A stretch of DNA of 64,000 nucleotides from Pseudomonadota bacterium. Lineage in GTDB: Bacteria; Pseudomonadota; Alphaproteobacteria; Caulobacterales; Caulobacteraceae. A model generated the notes under the pieces. That model was given only the letters and a program-made list of their open reading frames with translations. It made no database searches and had not been told where the DNA came from. Positions 15,742 through 24,777 of this stretch are shown here, one piece after another; position 1 is the stretch's first letter; each line of letters starts with the position of its first letter. Made by a program: the position numbers and the translations under genes. The stretch is from the NCBI GenBank assembly GCA_023390245.1, contig JAEWDF010000036.1:14005-78004 (forward strand), given 5' to 3'.

Positions 15742-16326
15742 ATGAAGCGTCGTTCCGTCCTGATGTTCGCGGCCGTCCTGGCGTGTGCGGCGCCGGCCAT
15801 GCGGCCGGTCTCCGCGCTGGCCCAGGCGCAGCAGCCCGAGGGATCGCCGGCCCAGCGCGAGGCGCTGCGGCGGCTGGCCTGGATGGACGGCGAATGGCGG
15901 GGGACGGCGACGGTGACGGTCGGCATGGGCCGCACCCTGGAACTGCGGCACACCGAACGCATCGGTCCGATGCTGGGCGGCTCCATCAAGGTCATCGAGG
16001 GCCACAGCTACGGCGAGGACGGAAAGACCGCGTTCAACGCCTTCGCCATCGTCAGCTGGGACGAGGAGAAGGACGGCTTCGTCATGCGCTCCTACGCCAA
16101 CGGCATGGCGATCGACGTGCCGCTGGAGGCGACGGAGACGGGCTTCGACTGGACCACGCCCGCGCAGGGCGGCGAGGTTCGCTATCATACCCGCTTCGAG
16201 AACGGCGTCTGGACCGAGAGCGGCGACTTCGTCATGCCCGGCCGCGAGCCGATGCGGGTGATCGAAATGCGCCTGACCCGGACGGGCGACAGCGACTGGC
16301 CGGCGGCGGGAGCGGTGACGCCCTGA
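15742..16326 (+). CDS. Exported DUF1579-like protein
   Basis: The 194-residue protein has an N-terminal signal peptide (cleavage near SALAQA, about residue 29) and a beta-rich domain with MDGEWRGTATV, TERIGPMLGG and YHTRFENGVW segments, matching the lipocalin-like DUF1579 group of secreted proteins. Function is unknown. The start ATG has GGGAGAAG upstream. An AT-rich palindromic promoter region precedes it, which suggests individual regulation. Confidence 0.75.
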   Translation: MKRRSVLMFAAVLACAAPAMRPVSALAQAQQPEGSPAQREALRRLAWMDGEWRGTATVTVGMGRTLELRHTERIGPMLGGSIKVIEGHSYGEDGKTAFNAFAIVSWDEEKDGFVMRSYANGMAIDVPLEATETGFDWTTPAQGGEVRYHTRFENGVWTESGDFVMPGREPMRVIEMRLTRTGDSDWPAAGAVTP

Positions 16327-16403
16327 CGACCGTTCGCATCGACACCTCCGATCCCGCCGTCTAGGTTCGCGGCCTGTTTGTGGGGCCGAGGGGCATATCG
16401 ATC

Positions 16404-18059
16404 ATGCGTACATCCATTCTCGCCGTGGCGGCGGGCGCCGTGCTGGTCGCGGGCTGCGCCACGACGGAGCGCGCCGCGCCGGCGCCGGCCGCGTTCGACG
16501 CGGCGCGCCTGTCCGAGCACATCCGCATCCTGTCGGACGACAGCTTCGAAGGGCGGGGCATCGCCACTCCGGCCGAGGACAAGGTCATCCGCTATCTGAG
16601 CGAGCAGTACGCCGCCGCCGGCTTCGAGCCGGGCGGGCCGAACGGCGGCTGGACCCAGGACGTGACGCTGAACCGTTTCACCGTGTCGAACGTGACGGCC
16701 TCGCTGAAGGCCGGCGACTGGACCCTGCCGATGACCCAGGGGCGCGAGGCGGCGATCTCCACCCGCCTGCCGGGGGATCACGTCAGCCTGGCCGACGCGC
16801 CGCTGGTCTTCGTCGGCTATGGCGTCAAGGCGCCGGAGCGCCAGTGGGACGACTTCAAGGGCCAGGACATGCGCGGCAAGGTTCTGGTCGTGCTGGTCAA
16901 CGATCCGGATTTCGAGGAGCCGGATCTGAACACCTTCGGCGGCCGGGCCATGACCTATTATGGCCGCTGGACCTACAAGTACGAGGAGGCGGCGCGGCAA
17001 GGCGCGGCGGGCGTGCTGATCGTCCACGAGACGGCGGCGGCCTCCTATGGCTGGACCACGGTGGCCAACAGCTGGGGCGTGCCCCAGTTCGACATCGTCC
17101 GCGAGAACCCCGCCGCCGAACGCATCCCGGTCGAGGGCTGGATCCAGCGCGACGTGGCCGTGGAGCTGTTCCAGCGCGCCGGTCTGGACTTCGAGGCGCT
17201 GAAGGCCCAGGCGCGGCGGCGCGATTTCCAGCCGGTGACGCTGAACGGCGCCGGCTTCTCCACCGACTTCGCTGTGGCGACCAGCCAGATCGTCACCCAC
17301 AACGTCCTCGCCCGCCTGCCGGGGACGACCCATCCGGACGAGACAATCCTCTACACCGGCCATTGGGACCATATCGGCATGGGCGAACCGGACGCGAAGG
17401 GCGACCGCATCTTCAACGGCGCCGTCGACAACGCCACCGGCACGGCGGGGCTGCTGGAGATCGCGCGCCTGTACGGCCAGGGGCCGCGCCCCGAACGCTC
17501 GATCGTCATGATTAGCTTCACGGCCGAGGAGAGCGGCCTGCTGGGTTCCGAATACTATGCCGCCAATCCGGTCTATCCGCTGGAGACGACGGTCGCGGGC
17601 TTCAACATGGACGCGATGAACGTCAATGGCCGCCTCTCCAAGCTGGGGGTCGTCGGCTACGGCCAGTCGAGCCTGGACGAACGGGCGGCGGCCGAGGCGG
17701 CGAAGCAGGGCCGCGAGATCGAGCCGGACCGCAACCCCGGCGCGGGCGGCTATTTCCGCTCCGACCACTTCCCGCTGGCCAAGCGCGGCGTGCCGATGGC
17801 CTATCTGGAAGGCTCCGGCGATTTCCGCGACGAGCCGATCGCCGCGCGTCAGGAGGCGGCGGCCGAGTACGGCCGCAACCGCTATCACCAGGCCGCCGAC
17901 GAATGGGAGCCGGACTGGGACTATCGCGGCATGATCGAGGATCTGGACGTGGTCTATGAGGTCGGTCGCGATCTGGCGAACAGCCGCGTCTGGCCGGAAT
18001 GGAAGCCGGGGTCCGAATTCGGATCGGTCCGTGCCGAGAGCGCCGCACGTCGGCGTTGA
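16404..18059 (+). CDS. M28 family zinc aminopeptidase, lipoprotein form
   Basis: The 551-residue product starts with a lipoprotein signal (lipobox LVAGC, Cys about residue 17). A PA domain is inserted in the M28 catalytic domain. Zinc ligands of the family are visible in order: His in GHWDH (about 320), Asp in VDNATG (about 342), Glu-Glu in AEESGLLGS (about 375), Asp in NMDAMN (about 402) and His in SDHFPLA (about 454). The family removes N-terminal residues from peptides. ATG at 16404 has GAGGGG upstream; an upstream GTG is less likely. A paralogue follows in tandem. Confidence 0.9.
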   Translation: MRTSILAVAAGAVLVAGCATTERAAPAPAAFDAARLSEHIRILSDDSFEGRGIATPAEDKVIRYLSEQYAAAGFEPGGPNGGWTQDVTLNRFTVSNVTASLKAGDWTLPMTQGREAAISTRLPGDHVSLADAPLVFVGYGVKAPERQWDDFKGQDMRGKVLVVLVNDPDFEEPDLNTFGGRAMTYYGRWTYKYEEAARQGAAGVLIVHETAAASYGWTTVANSWGVPQFDIVRENPAAERIPVEGWIQRDVAVELFQRAGLDFEALKAQARRRDFQPVTLNGAGFSTDFAVATSQIVTHNVLARLPGTTHPDETILYTGHWDHIGMGEPDAKGDRIFNGAVDNATGTAGLLEIARLYGQGPRPERSIVMISFTAEESGLLGSEYYAANPVYPLETTVAGFNMDAMNVNGRLSKLGVVGYGQSSLDERAAAEAAKQGREIEPDRNPGAGGYFRSDHFPLAKRGVPMAYLEGSGDFRDEPIAARQEAAAEYGRNRYHQAADEWEPDWDYRGMIEDLDVVYEVGRDLANSRVWPEWKPGSEFGSVRAESAARRR

Positions 18060-18072
18060 ACATGACAAAAAA

Positions 18073-18103
18073 GTAAGGCGGCGTCCGGAGGACCCCGCCT
18101 TAC
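18073..18103 (-). terminator. Hairpin between the two M28 genes
   Basis: GTAAGGCGG (18073-18081) pairs with CCGCCTTAC (18095-18103), and the loop contains a further GTCC/GGAC stem. On the minus strand a run of six T follows, while on the plus strand the stem is preceded by six A and no T-run follows. It is shaped like a minus-strand terminator, although no gene on that strand reads toward it. Confidence 0.45.
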
Positions 18104-18137
18104 ACCTGCGACCCTCTGCATCATTGAGTGAGAGCCC

Positions 18138-19745
18138 ATGCGCGCCTTCCTAGCCACCAGCGTCGCCGCCCTGGCGATGATCGCCTCCGCGGCCTCGGCC
18201 CAGGACTTCTCCGCCCAGCGCCTGTCGGATGAGATCCGCACGATCAGCGCCGACGACTTCCAGGGCCGCAAGCCCGGCACGGAGGGCGAAGAGAAGACGA
18301 TGGCCTTCCTCCAGGCCCAGTACGAGGCCATGGGGCTGAAGCCGGGCGGTCCGAACGGCCAGTGGACCCAGGCCATCCACCTGAAGCAGTACACGCCGGT
18401 CGAGGGCGCCGCCTCGGCCAGCTGGACCGGGCCCGACGGCCAGAGCCACGCCCTGGTCCAGGGCACGGACGTGATCGTGCGCGCCGTGTCGAACGACGGC
18501 CAGGCCGACATCGTCTCCGCCCCCGTCGTCTTCGCCGGCTATGGCATCACGGCGCCCGAACGGAACTGGGACGACTATGGCGACATCGACGTGCGCGGCA
18601 AGGTCGTGGTCGTCGTCAGCGGCGAGCCGGACGGCGACCTGTTCAACGGGGAGTACACCACCAACTATCAGTCGGCGGCCTATAAGGCAGACGAGGCCTT
18701 CCGTCGTGGCGCGGCCGGCGTGGTCACCATCGCCAACGAGCGCGACTGGCGCCGCGCGGCGGCGTTCGGCGGACGCCAGCGCATCCTGACGCCGGGTGCG
18801 GCGGACCTGGAGTTCACCGCCTCGCTGAGCGAGGCCGCGGCCCATCAGATGGCGCAGGCCGCCGGCCTGGACGTCTCGGTCCTGGAAAGCCTGCAAAGCG
18901 GTTCGTTCAAGGCGATGGCGCTTGAGGGCGTGACCCTGTCGGTCAAGCAGTCCGAGACGGTCAGCGAACTGGTCACCCATAACCTGCTGGCCAAGATCGA
19001 GGGGACGCAGCGCCCGAACGAGACCATCATCTATTCGGCCCACTGGGACCACCTGGGCGTCAACACCGAGCATCCGGGCGCGAACGGCGACGCCATCTTC
19101 AACGGCGCCTGGGACAACGCCTCGGGCACCATCGGCGTGCTGGAGATGGCGCGCGAGTTCGCCAAGGCGCCGCCGCCGGAGCGGACCGTGGTCTTCGCCC
19201 ACATGGCGGCCGAGGAGATGGGGCTTCTGGGGTCCTACGCCTATGTCGCCGATCCGGTCTATCCGCTGGAGACGACGGTGGCCGACATCAACATCGACAT
19301 GCTGCCGCTGTCGGGCCCGACGCGCGACGTGCCGATCTTCGGCAAGGGCCAGAACAGCCTTGAGGACGATCTCGACGCCCTGGCCAAGGCCGAAGGCCGC
19401 TACGTCTCCGACGACGGCCAGCCGGATCAGGGGTTCTACTACCGCTCCGACCACTTCCCGTTCGCGCGGGCGGGCGTGCCGGCGCTGATGCCCTGGCACG
19501 GCGTGGACTTCGTCGACGGCGGCAAGGAGGCCGGCTGGGCGGCGTGGCGCGAGCGCTTCGGCCGGGTCTATCACCAGGCGTCGGACGAGTGGTCGGAAGA
19601 CTGGGACATGACCAGCGCCGTCGAGAACCTGACCCTGATCTATCGGCTGGGCATGAACCTGGCCAACAGCGACGAATGGCCGACCTGGAAGCCGACGTCG
19701 GAGTTCGGCCAGGTCCGCGCCCGCAGCGACGCGGCGCGCCAATAG
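18138..19745 (+). CDS. M28 family zinc aminopeptidase, secreted form
   Basis: This 535-residue paralogue of the preceding gene has a type I signal peptide ending in ASAASA (about residue 21) instead of a lipobox. It shares the PA-like insert and the M28 zinc-ligand series: AHWDH, WDNASG, AEEMGLLGS, NIDML and SDHFPFA. Long stretches around the metal site are near-identical to the neighbour, for example VYPLETTVA, which indicates an old tandem duplication. Location is probably periplasmic or outer surface. The start ATG is clear. Confidence 0.9.
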   Translation: MRAFLATSVAALAMIASAASAQDFSAQRLSDEIRTISADDFQGRKPGTEGEEKTMAFLQAQYEAMGLKPGGPNGQWTQAIHLKQYTPVEGAASASWTGPDGQSHALVQGTDVIVRAVSNDGQADIVSAPVVFAGYGITAPERNWDDYGDIDVRGKVVVVVSGEPDGDLFNGEYTTNYQSAAYKADEAFRRGAAGVVTIANERDWRRAAAFGGRQRILTPGAADLEFTASLSEAAAHQMAQAAGLDVSVLESLQSGSFKAMALEGVTLSVKQSETVSELVTHNLLAKIEGTQRPNETIIYSAHWDHLGVNTEHPGANGDAIFNGAWDNASGTIGVLEMAREFAKAPPPERTVVFAHMAAEEMGLLGSYAYVADPVYPLETTVADINIDMLPLSGPTRDVPIFGKGQNSLEDDLDALAKAEGRYVSDDGQPDQGFYYRSDHFPFARAGVPALMPWHGVDFVDGGKEAGWAAWRERFGRVYHQASDEWSEDWDMTSAVENLTLIYRLGMNLANSDEWPTWKPTSEFGQVRARSDAARQ

Positions 19746-19822
19746 TCGGTTGAGGATGCAGGCCGTCGCCGGTTCGGCGGCGGCCTGTTGAACCCGAGCT
19801 TGGCCTTTCGCGTTGCCAAGCC

Positions 19823-20338
19823 ATGAGAGCGCTCCTTCCGTCCCTGCTCGCCATGACCGCGGCTTCGTTGACCGCCGGCTGCGGCGACTCCTCCGTCAAT
19901 CCGCCCGACCAGCCGGCCGCGCCGGTGCAGTCGCCCGAGGCCCTGCGCGAGATCGAGCCGCCGGGTCCCTCGTCCCTGGCCAGCCGCGGCGCGCCCAGCT
20001 TCGTCGGCGTGTGGAGCGCCAACGCCGCCTGGTGCGCCGATCCCCGAGGGGAACGCCGGCCGATCACCCTCACGCCGATGCGGTTCGAGGGCTATGAGAA
20101 CAGCTGCGATATCGCTCGCATCGTCGAGACGCCGGGCGCCTATGACGCGAATCTGGTCTGCCAGGCCGAGGGCCAGGAACACCGAGAGACGGTGCGTCTT
20201 GCGGTCAGCGGCGACATGCTGACCCTGACCTACCTGGACCGCGACGGGGCGGTGGCCAAGCTGGGCCGGTGCCCGGGGTCGCCGAAGCCGGCGGGGCAGG
20301 GGAATGATCTGGTGAAGATGCTGAAGAAGGCGGGGTAG
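19823..20338 (+). CDS. Lipoprotein of unknown function
   Basis: The 171-residue product has a lipoprotein signal (LTAGC, Cys about residue 20) and a Pro-rich linker, followed by a small domain containing FVGVWSANAAWC, ITLTPMRFEGYENSC and LTLTYLDRDG. Four cysteines could make disulfides. I cannot name the family; the pattern resembles small periplasmic proteins found in Caulobacteraceae. It follows the M28 pair in the same direction after a GC-rich hairpin at 19759-19787. Confidence 0.72.
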   Translation: MRALLPSLLAMTAASLTAGCGDSSVNPPDQPAAPVQSPEALREIEPPGPSSLASRGAPSFVGVWSANAAWCADPRGERRPITLTPMRFEGYENSCDIARIVETPGAYDANLVCQAEGQEHRETVRLAVSGDMLTLTYLDRDGAVAKLGRCPGSPKPAGQGNDLVKMLKKAG

Positions 20339-20391
20339 GCGCCGGTTCGGCGCGACCGCCGTTTGGCGCGCCGCCACCCCTCCTGCTCAAC

Positions 20392-20499
20392 CGTCATCCT
20401 CGGGCTTGACCCGAGGATCGGGCGTGGGGCGAGGCCGGCGTCCGTCCCATCGCACGGGGCGCGGATCATCCGATCCTCGGGTCAAGCCCGAGGATGACG
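20392..20499. repeat. REP-like element with perfect 29-bp inverted arms
   Basis: The left arm 20392-20420 and right arm 20471-20499 are perfect reverse complements (29 of 29), with core TCATCCTCGGGCTTGACCCGAGGATC, stated here as a pattern at 20395-20420. The 50-base centre is not conserved with the 2542-2673 element, but the arms are related. It lies between the lipoprotein gene and the convergent ychF. Confidence 0.85.
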
Positions 20500-20570
20500 A
20501 TTAAGGAAGGCTGCGGCGTGTTGCGCGGTTGCGGACAGGGACGCGGCGACGACAGCCGTCGCCGATCGCC

Positions 20571-21671
20571 TCAGGTGTTGAACAGGAAGTGCATCACGTC
20601 GCCGTCCTTGACGACGTAGCTCTTGCCTTCCGCGCGCATCTTGCCCGCTTCCTTGGCCCCCGTTTCGCCCTTCAGCGCGACATAGTCGTCGTAGGCGATG
20701 GTCTCAGCGCGGATGAAGCCCTTTTCGAAATCGGTGTGGATCACGCCGGCGGACTGGGGCGCGGTGGCGCCGACCGGGATGGTCCAGGCCCGAGCCTCCT
20801 TCGGACCCACGGTGAAATAGGTCTGCAGGCCCAGCAGGTGGTAAGCCCCGCGGATCAGGCGGTTCAGGCCCGGCTCCTGCAGGCCCAGGGTCTCCAGGAA
20901 TTCGGCCTGTTCCTCGTCGTCCAGCACGGCGATCTCGGATTCGATCTGGGCCGAGATGACGACCGTCTCGGCATGGTCCGCCTTGGCGCGCTCGGCGACC
21001 TGGGCCGACAGGGCGTTGCCCTCGGCGGCCGAACCCTCGTCGACGTTGGCGACATAGAGGGCCGGCAGGGCGGTCAGGAGCTGGAGCATGTCCCAGGCCT
21101 TCTTGTCCTCCTTGGACACCTCGGCCAGGCGCGCGGGCTTGCCGGCGTTCAGCTGGGCCAGGGCGGCGTCGACCAGTTTCAGCGTCAGCGCCGCCTCCTT
21201 GTCGCCGGAGGACTTGGCGCGCTTCTCCAACTGCGGACGGCGGCGCTCCAGGCTCTCCAGATCGGCCAGCATCAGCTCCGTCTCGATGATCTCCAGGTCG
21301 GCGATCGGGTCGATGCGGTTCTCGACGTGGGTGATGTCGTCGTTGACGAAGCAGCGGGCGACGAAGGCGATGGCGTCGCAGTCGCGGATGTTGGCCAGGA
21401 ACTGGTTGCCCAGGCCCTCGCCCTTCGACGCGCCGCGCACCAGGCCGGCGACGTCGACGAAGGTGATGCGGGCGGGGATGATCTCCTTGGAGCCGGCGAT
21501 GGCCGCCAGAGCGTTCAGGCGCGGCTCCGGCACCGCCACGTCGCCGGTGTTCGGCTCGATGGTGCAGAACGGATAGTTGGCCGCCTGGGCCGCCGCCGTC
21601 TTGGTCAGGGCGTTGAACAGGGTGGACTTGCCGACGTTGGGCAGGCCGACGATCGCGACTTTCAGGGCCAT
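20571..21671 (-). CDS. ychF: Redox-regulated ATPase YchF
   Basis: YchF is an Obg-family P-loop protein that prefers ATP over GTP and associates with ribosomes. The N terminus MALKVAIVGLPNVGKST contains Walker A, followed by the switch region FCTIEPNTG, VDVAGLV, and the NVDE segment in place of a canonical NKxD. The C-terminal TGS-like domain ends GKSYVVKDGDVMHFLFNT. The length of 366 residues is standard. In many Alphaproteobacteria it neighbours pth and rplY; here the copper cassette intervenes. Confidence 0.96.
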   Translation of the reverse strand: MALKVAIVGLPNVGKSTLFNALTKTAAAQAANYPFCTIEPNTGDVAVPEPRLNALAAIAGSKEIIPARITFVDVAGLVRGASKGEGLGNQFLANIRDCDAIAFVARCFVNDDITHVENRIDPIADLEIIETELMLADLESLERRRPQLEKRAKSSGDKEAALTLKLVDAALAQLNAGKPARLAEVSKEDKKAWDMLQLLTALPALYVANVDEGSAAEGNALSAQVAERAKADHAETVVISAQIESEIAVLDDEEQAEFLETLGLQEPGLNRLIRGAYHLLGLQTYFTVGPKEARAWTIPVGATAPQSAGVIHTDFEKGFIRAETIAYDDYVALKGETGAKEAGKMRAEGKSYVVKDGDVMHFLFNT

Positions 21672-21743
21672 GGGTATCCTCTTGAGGCGCGAGCCTTTAG
21701 CGGGTTCGAAGCCGTTTGTCAGGCTCGCGCGCGAAAGAGGGGC

Positions 21744-22199
21744 TCAGTGGCCGGCGTGATCGATGGACGGGGCTCGCACCGGGGCCTGCACCGTCACCTC
21801 GGACGCCGAGGCGAAGCGCAGGGTCAGGGGCGCGGTCTCGCCTTCGACCAGCGGCCCGGTCAGGCCGATCAGCATGATGTGGTTCCCGCCGGGCGCCAGG
21901 GTGACGGTCTTCCCCGCCGGCAGGGGCAGGCCGTCCTTCATTTCGCCCATCCGCATCACGCCGCCGGCCATGCTCATCTCATGGATCTGGAGCTGGGCGG
22001 CGCGAGGGCTGGAGCCGCCGGTCAGCCGATCGTCGGTCGCAGCGGTGAAGGCAGCGTAGCAGGCGCCCGCGCGCGCGCCGTTCGGCGTGGGGCGGCACCA
22101 GGCGTCGGTCACCGTGACGGCGGCGTCCTGGACCGGAGGGGCGGGGCGGGGGCCGCAGGCGGCCAGCGCGACCAAGGGGAGGAGGAGAAGGCGCTTCAT
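21744..22199 (-). CDS. PCu(A)C-family periplasmic copper chaperone lipoprotein
   Basis: The 151-residue product has a lipobox (LAAC, Cys about residue 15) and the PCuAC fold. Copper ligands are expected in IHEMSM and the following VMRM segment, plus the downstream GGNHIMLIGL His-Met pair. These proteins deliver Cu(I) to the CuA site of cytochrome oxidase. ATG at 22199 has GGAG six bases upstream; ATG at 22211 overlaps the receptor stop (TGATG) and is an alternative. It is the last gene of a DUF2946-TonB receptor-PCuAC cassette. Confidence 0.88.
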   Translation of the reverse strand: MKRLLLLPLVALAACGPRPAPPVQDAAVTVTDAWCRPTPNGARAGACYAAFTAATDDRLTGGSSPRAAQLQIHEMSMAGGVMRMGEMKDGLPLPAGKTVTLAPGGNHIMLIGLTGPLVEGETAPLTLRFASASEVTVQAPVRAPSIDHAGH

Positions 22200-22210
22200 C
22201 TTGGGCTCCA

Positions 22211-24274
22211 TCAATAGGTCAGGCGCAGGCCGACGAACAGGGACCGTCCGTCGCCGGGGAAGAAGACGGCGGTGGACGCCGCGCGGGCGTCGGTGACGGC
22301 GCTGAAGTTGGAGACATACCGCTCATCGAACAGGTTGCGGATGTCGGCGAAGGCGGCGACGCGGGGCGTCATGTTCCAGCCCAGGTTCAGGTTGGCGACC
22401 GCATAGGACGGCGCCTTCAGGGTGTTGGCGTAGTCGACCCAGGACTCGGCGACCGACCATTCCACGCCGGGCGCGGCAAACCAGCCGGACGGGTGGTCGT
22501 AGCGCAACTCCGCCCGGTACAGGTGCGGCGGCACGACGGGCAGGCGGTTGTCGCCATAGACCTTGTCGTCCTCGAAGAAGAAGTCGGACCAGGCGTAGGT
22601 CTGGCGCAGCCGCCAGCCCGGCGCGAAGCGCCAGTCCAACCCGGCCTCGATCCCCTGGTGCACGGTCGGACCGGCGTTGAAGGTCGCCGCCGGAATGCCC
22701 AGGCCGGCGTCGGGAATGAAGTTCAGCAGTTCATGCTCCAGCTCGGCGCGATAGGCGGTCAGGTCCCAGGTGACGGCGCCGCGCCGGCCGCGCGTCCCGG
22801 CCTCCCAGGTCACGGCCTCCTGCGGGACCAGCGGCTGGAAGCCGCCGGTGGTGGGCGATAGGGAGGAGAAATTCGGCGGCTCGACCGAGCGGGTGACGTT
22901 GGCGAACACTTGGGCGCCGTCCTCGGTCTCCCACAGCAGGCCGGCGCGGGGCGCGAACCAGTCGTAGGTCTTGCCGGTCTCCAGGTCGAAGGTCGCGGGC
23001 GCGCCGGGGACGGCGAAGCTGCGATAGTCCCGCTCGGCCCGGCCCCAGGTCCCGCCGGCGACCAGGGCCAGCCGGTCGGTGACGAACAGGCGGCCCTCGG
23101 CGAAGGCGTCCAGTCCCTTGGCGTTCTGGTCGCTGCGGGCGGTCAGGGCGCCGTGCTCGCCGTTCAGATTGACCCACTGCCGGGCGTCCAGGTCGCCCTG
23201 GCGGAGCCACAGGCCGTAGAAGGCGTCGGCGCGCAGGCCGGCGACCCGCCCCCGCCAGTCGAACCGGCCGAAGGCGCCGTAGTTGCGGCTCTGCTGGTCC
23301 AGGACCTGGAAGATCGGATGGTCCAGGTCCTTCCATGTCCCGTAGAGCGCGCCCTCGAAGACGGTGGATTCGCCCAGCCGCCAGTGGGTCTGGAGGGCCG
23401 AGCGGATGGAGACCATGTTGCGCTGGTAGTTGAGGGCGACATTGCCGGGGTTCGCTGCGCGCGGATCGGACAGGGCGGCGTCCAGGTCCACGCTGCCGGG
23501 GATCTCCTGATGGATGTCGCCGCCGGAGACCAGCAGGCGCACCTCCCGGTCCTGGCCGAAGGTCCGGCCAAGATTGGCGGACAGGTGCAGGGACTGGCCC
23601 TCGCTCTGGTCGCGCCAGCCGTCGACGGACTGGCCGGTGACGGCGGCGAAGCCGTCCCAGTCGCCGCGCACGGCGGCGGCCTCGGCGTGAAGGCGGGCCG
23701 TCCCCCAGGCGCCGCCGTCCAGGCGCAGGCTGAGGTCCGAGCCGGCGGTGCGGCCGGTGGGCGTGACCAGGTTGATCGCCCCACCCAGCAGGGCGCCGCC
23801 GAAGCGCAGGGCGTTGCCGCCCTTGTAGACCTCGGTGTAGCGGGCGATCAGCGGGTCGATCAGCTGGAAGTCGCCATAGCCGTCGGCCTCGTTGAACGGC
23901 ACGCCGTCCTGCGCCAGCAGGGTTCCGCGGTTGTGGTTGGGATTGCCGACGCCGGAGCCCCGGATCGACAGGCGGACGTCGCCGCCCCACTTCTTCTGGG
24001 CGTAGACGCCCGGCGCGTCGCGCAGCACGTCGGCCAGGTTCGGCGCATAGCGGTCGGCGTAGGATTCGGCCGAGACGACGGCCACGGCGCCGGGCGTGCG
24101 GCTGAGCCGGTCACGCGCCTCGGCCACCACGGCGGGATCGGTCTCGTCCCGGCGGGCGGTGACGATGACGCTGTCGAGAACGACGGGTTGGGACGCCTGG
24201 GCCAGGACGGGCGCGGGTGCGGCCACGGCCGCGAGCAGCAGCGCGCCGGGCGCCGCCCTCAGGTGCAGAGACAT
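22211..24274 (-). CDS. TonB-dependent receptor, probably for copper
   Basis: The 687-residue product has a signal peptide ending near APVLA (about residue 25), a plug domain starting near DSVIVTARR with the GVYAQKKWGGDVRLSIRG segment, and a 22-strand barrel ending in the aromatic terminus FVGLRLTY. The position between a DUF2946 gene and a PCuAC copper chaperone gene implies outer-membrane copper (or copper-chelate) import, as for OprC/NosA-like receptors. That is inferred from context; the barrel sequence itself does not show the ligand. Confidence 0.88.
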   Translation of the reverse strand: MSLHLRAAPGALLLAAVAAPAPVLAQASQPVVLDSVIVTARRDETDPAVVAEARDRLSRTPGAVAVVSAESYADRYAPNLADVLRDAPGVYAQKKWGGDVRLSIRGSGVGNPNHNRGTLLAQDGVPFNEADGYGDFQLIDPLIARYTEVYKGGNALRFGGALLGGAINLVTPTGRTAGSDLSLRLDGGAWGTARLHAEAAAVRGDWDGFAAVTGQSVDGWRDQSEGQSLHLSANLGRTFGQDREVRLLVSGGDIHQEIPGSVDLDAALSDPRAANPGNVALNYQRNMVSIRSALQTHWRLGESTVFEGALYGTWKDLDHPIFQVLDQQSRNYGAFGRFDWRGRVAGLRADAFYGLWLRQGDLDARQWVNLNGEHGALTARSDQNAKGLDAFAEGRLFVTDRLALVAGGTWGRAERDYRSFAVPGAPATFDLETGKTYDWFAPRAGLLWETEDGAQVFANVTRSVEPPNFSSLSPTTGGFQPLVPQEAVTWEAGTRGRRGAVTWDLTAYRAELEHELLNFIPDAGLGIPAATFNAGPTVHQGIEAGLDWRFAPGWRLRQTYAWSDFFFEDDKVYGDNRLPVVPPHLYRAELRYDHPSGWFAAPGVEWSVAESWVDYANTLKAPSYAVANLNLGWNMTPRVAAFADIRNLFDERYVSNFSAVTDARAASTAVFFPGDGRSLFVGLRLTY

Positions 24275-24344
24275 GGGAGGTTTCCTGAATGCAGAGACGA
24301 TCAGGCGCGCGGCATGGGCCGACGCGCGGGTTCGAAGTCCGGAT

Positions 24345-24731
24345 TCAGGCGTGGGGCGGAGCTGTGGAGGGCGGACGCGGCGGGGCGCGGGCCGGCGGCG
24401 GGGGGCTGGCCGGGACCGCGGCGTAGGCGACCGGCTCGAGCCGGCGGATAACGCGGACGGGCTCGGGCGCGGGCGGCGCCGGGAGGGCGGCGGCCAACGG
24501 CATGACGCAGGCGGCGCACTTGACGCCGACATCCTTGCGGATCGGGCCATCGACGCCGCCGACCTGGATGGTCCGGGGGCCTTCGGCCGAACAGATGACC
24601 AGGGGATGGCCCGGCCGCGCCGCCGCCAGCGCCGCGAAGGGCAGCAGGGTCCCGAGCGCGAGCGCGAACACCGCCGCCAGGAAGGCCAGCGACTTCGCGA
24701 TGGACCAATTGTCGGCCTGGCTGCGGGTCAC
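24345..24731 (-). CDS. DUF2946 family protein
   Basis: The 128-residue product starts at GTG 24731. It has an N-terminal membrane segment or signal (AKSLAFLAAVFALALGTLLP), then a short domain with HPLVICSAEGP and KCAACVMPLA, the cysteine pattern of DUF2946, and ends in a Pro-rich tail. DUF2946 proteins commonly sit next to copper-handling genes and the Cys residues may bind Cu(I). It is the first gene of the copper cassette, 71 bases before the TonB receptor. Confidence 0.72.
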   Translation of the reverse strand: MTRSQADNWSIAKSLAFLAAVFALALGTLLPFAALAAARPGHPLVICSAEGPRTIQVGGVDGPIRKDVGVKCAACVMPLAAALPAPPAPEPVRVIRRLEPVAYAAVPASPPPPARAPPRPPSTAPPHA

Positions 24732-24777
24732 GCGCCGGCTTTACGTCGTTTCGACGCCCAGGCCTAGGGGCGGGCGG

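Noticed and set aside
24301..24708. Alternative minus-strand frame over the DUF2946 gene
   Set aside because: The alternative protein is Arg/Gly-rich without the Cys pattern; the other frame shows the DUF2946 features.
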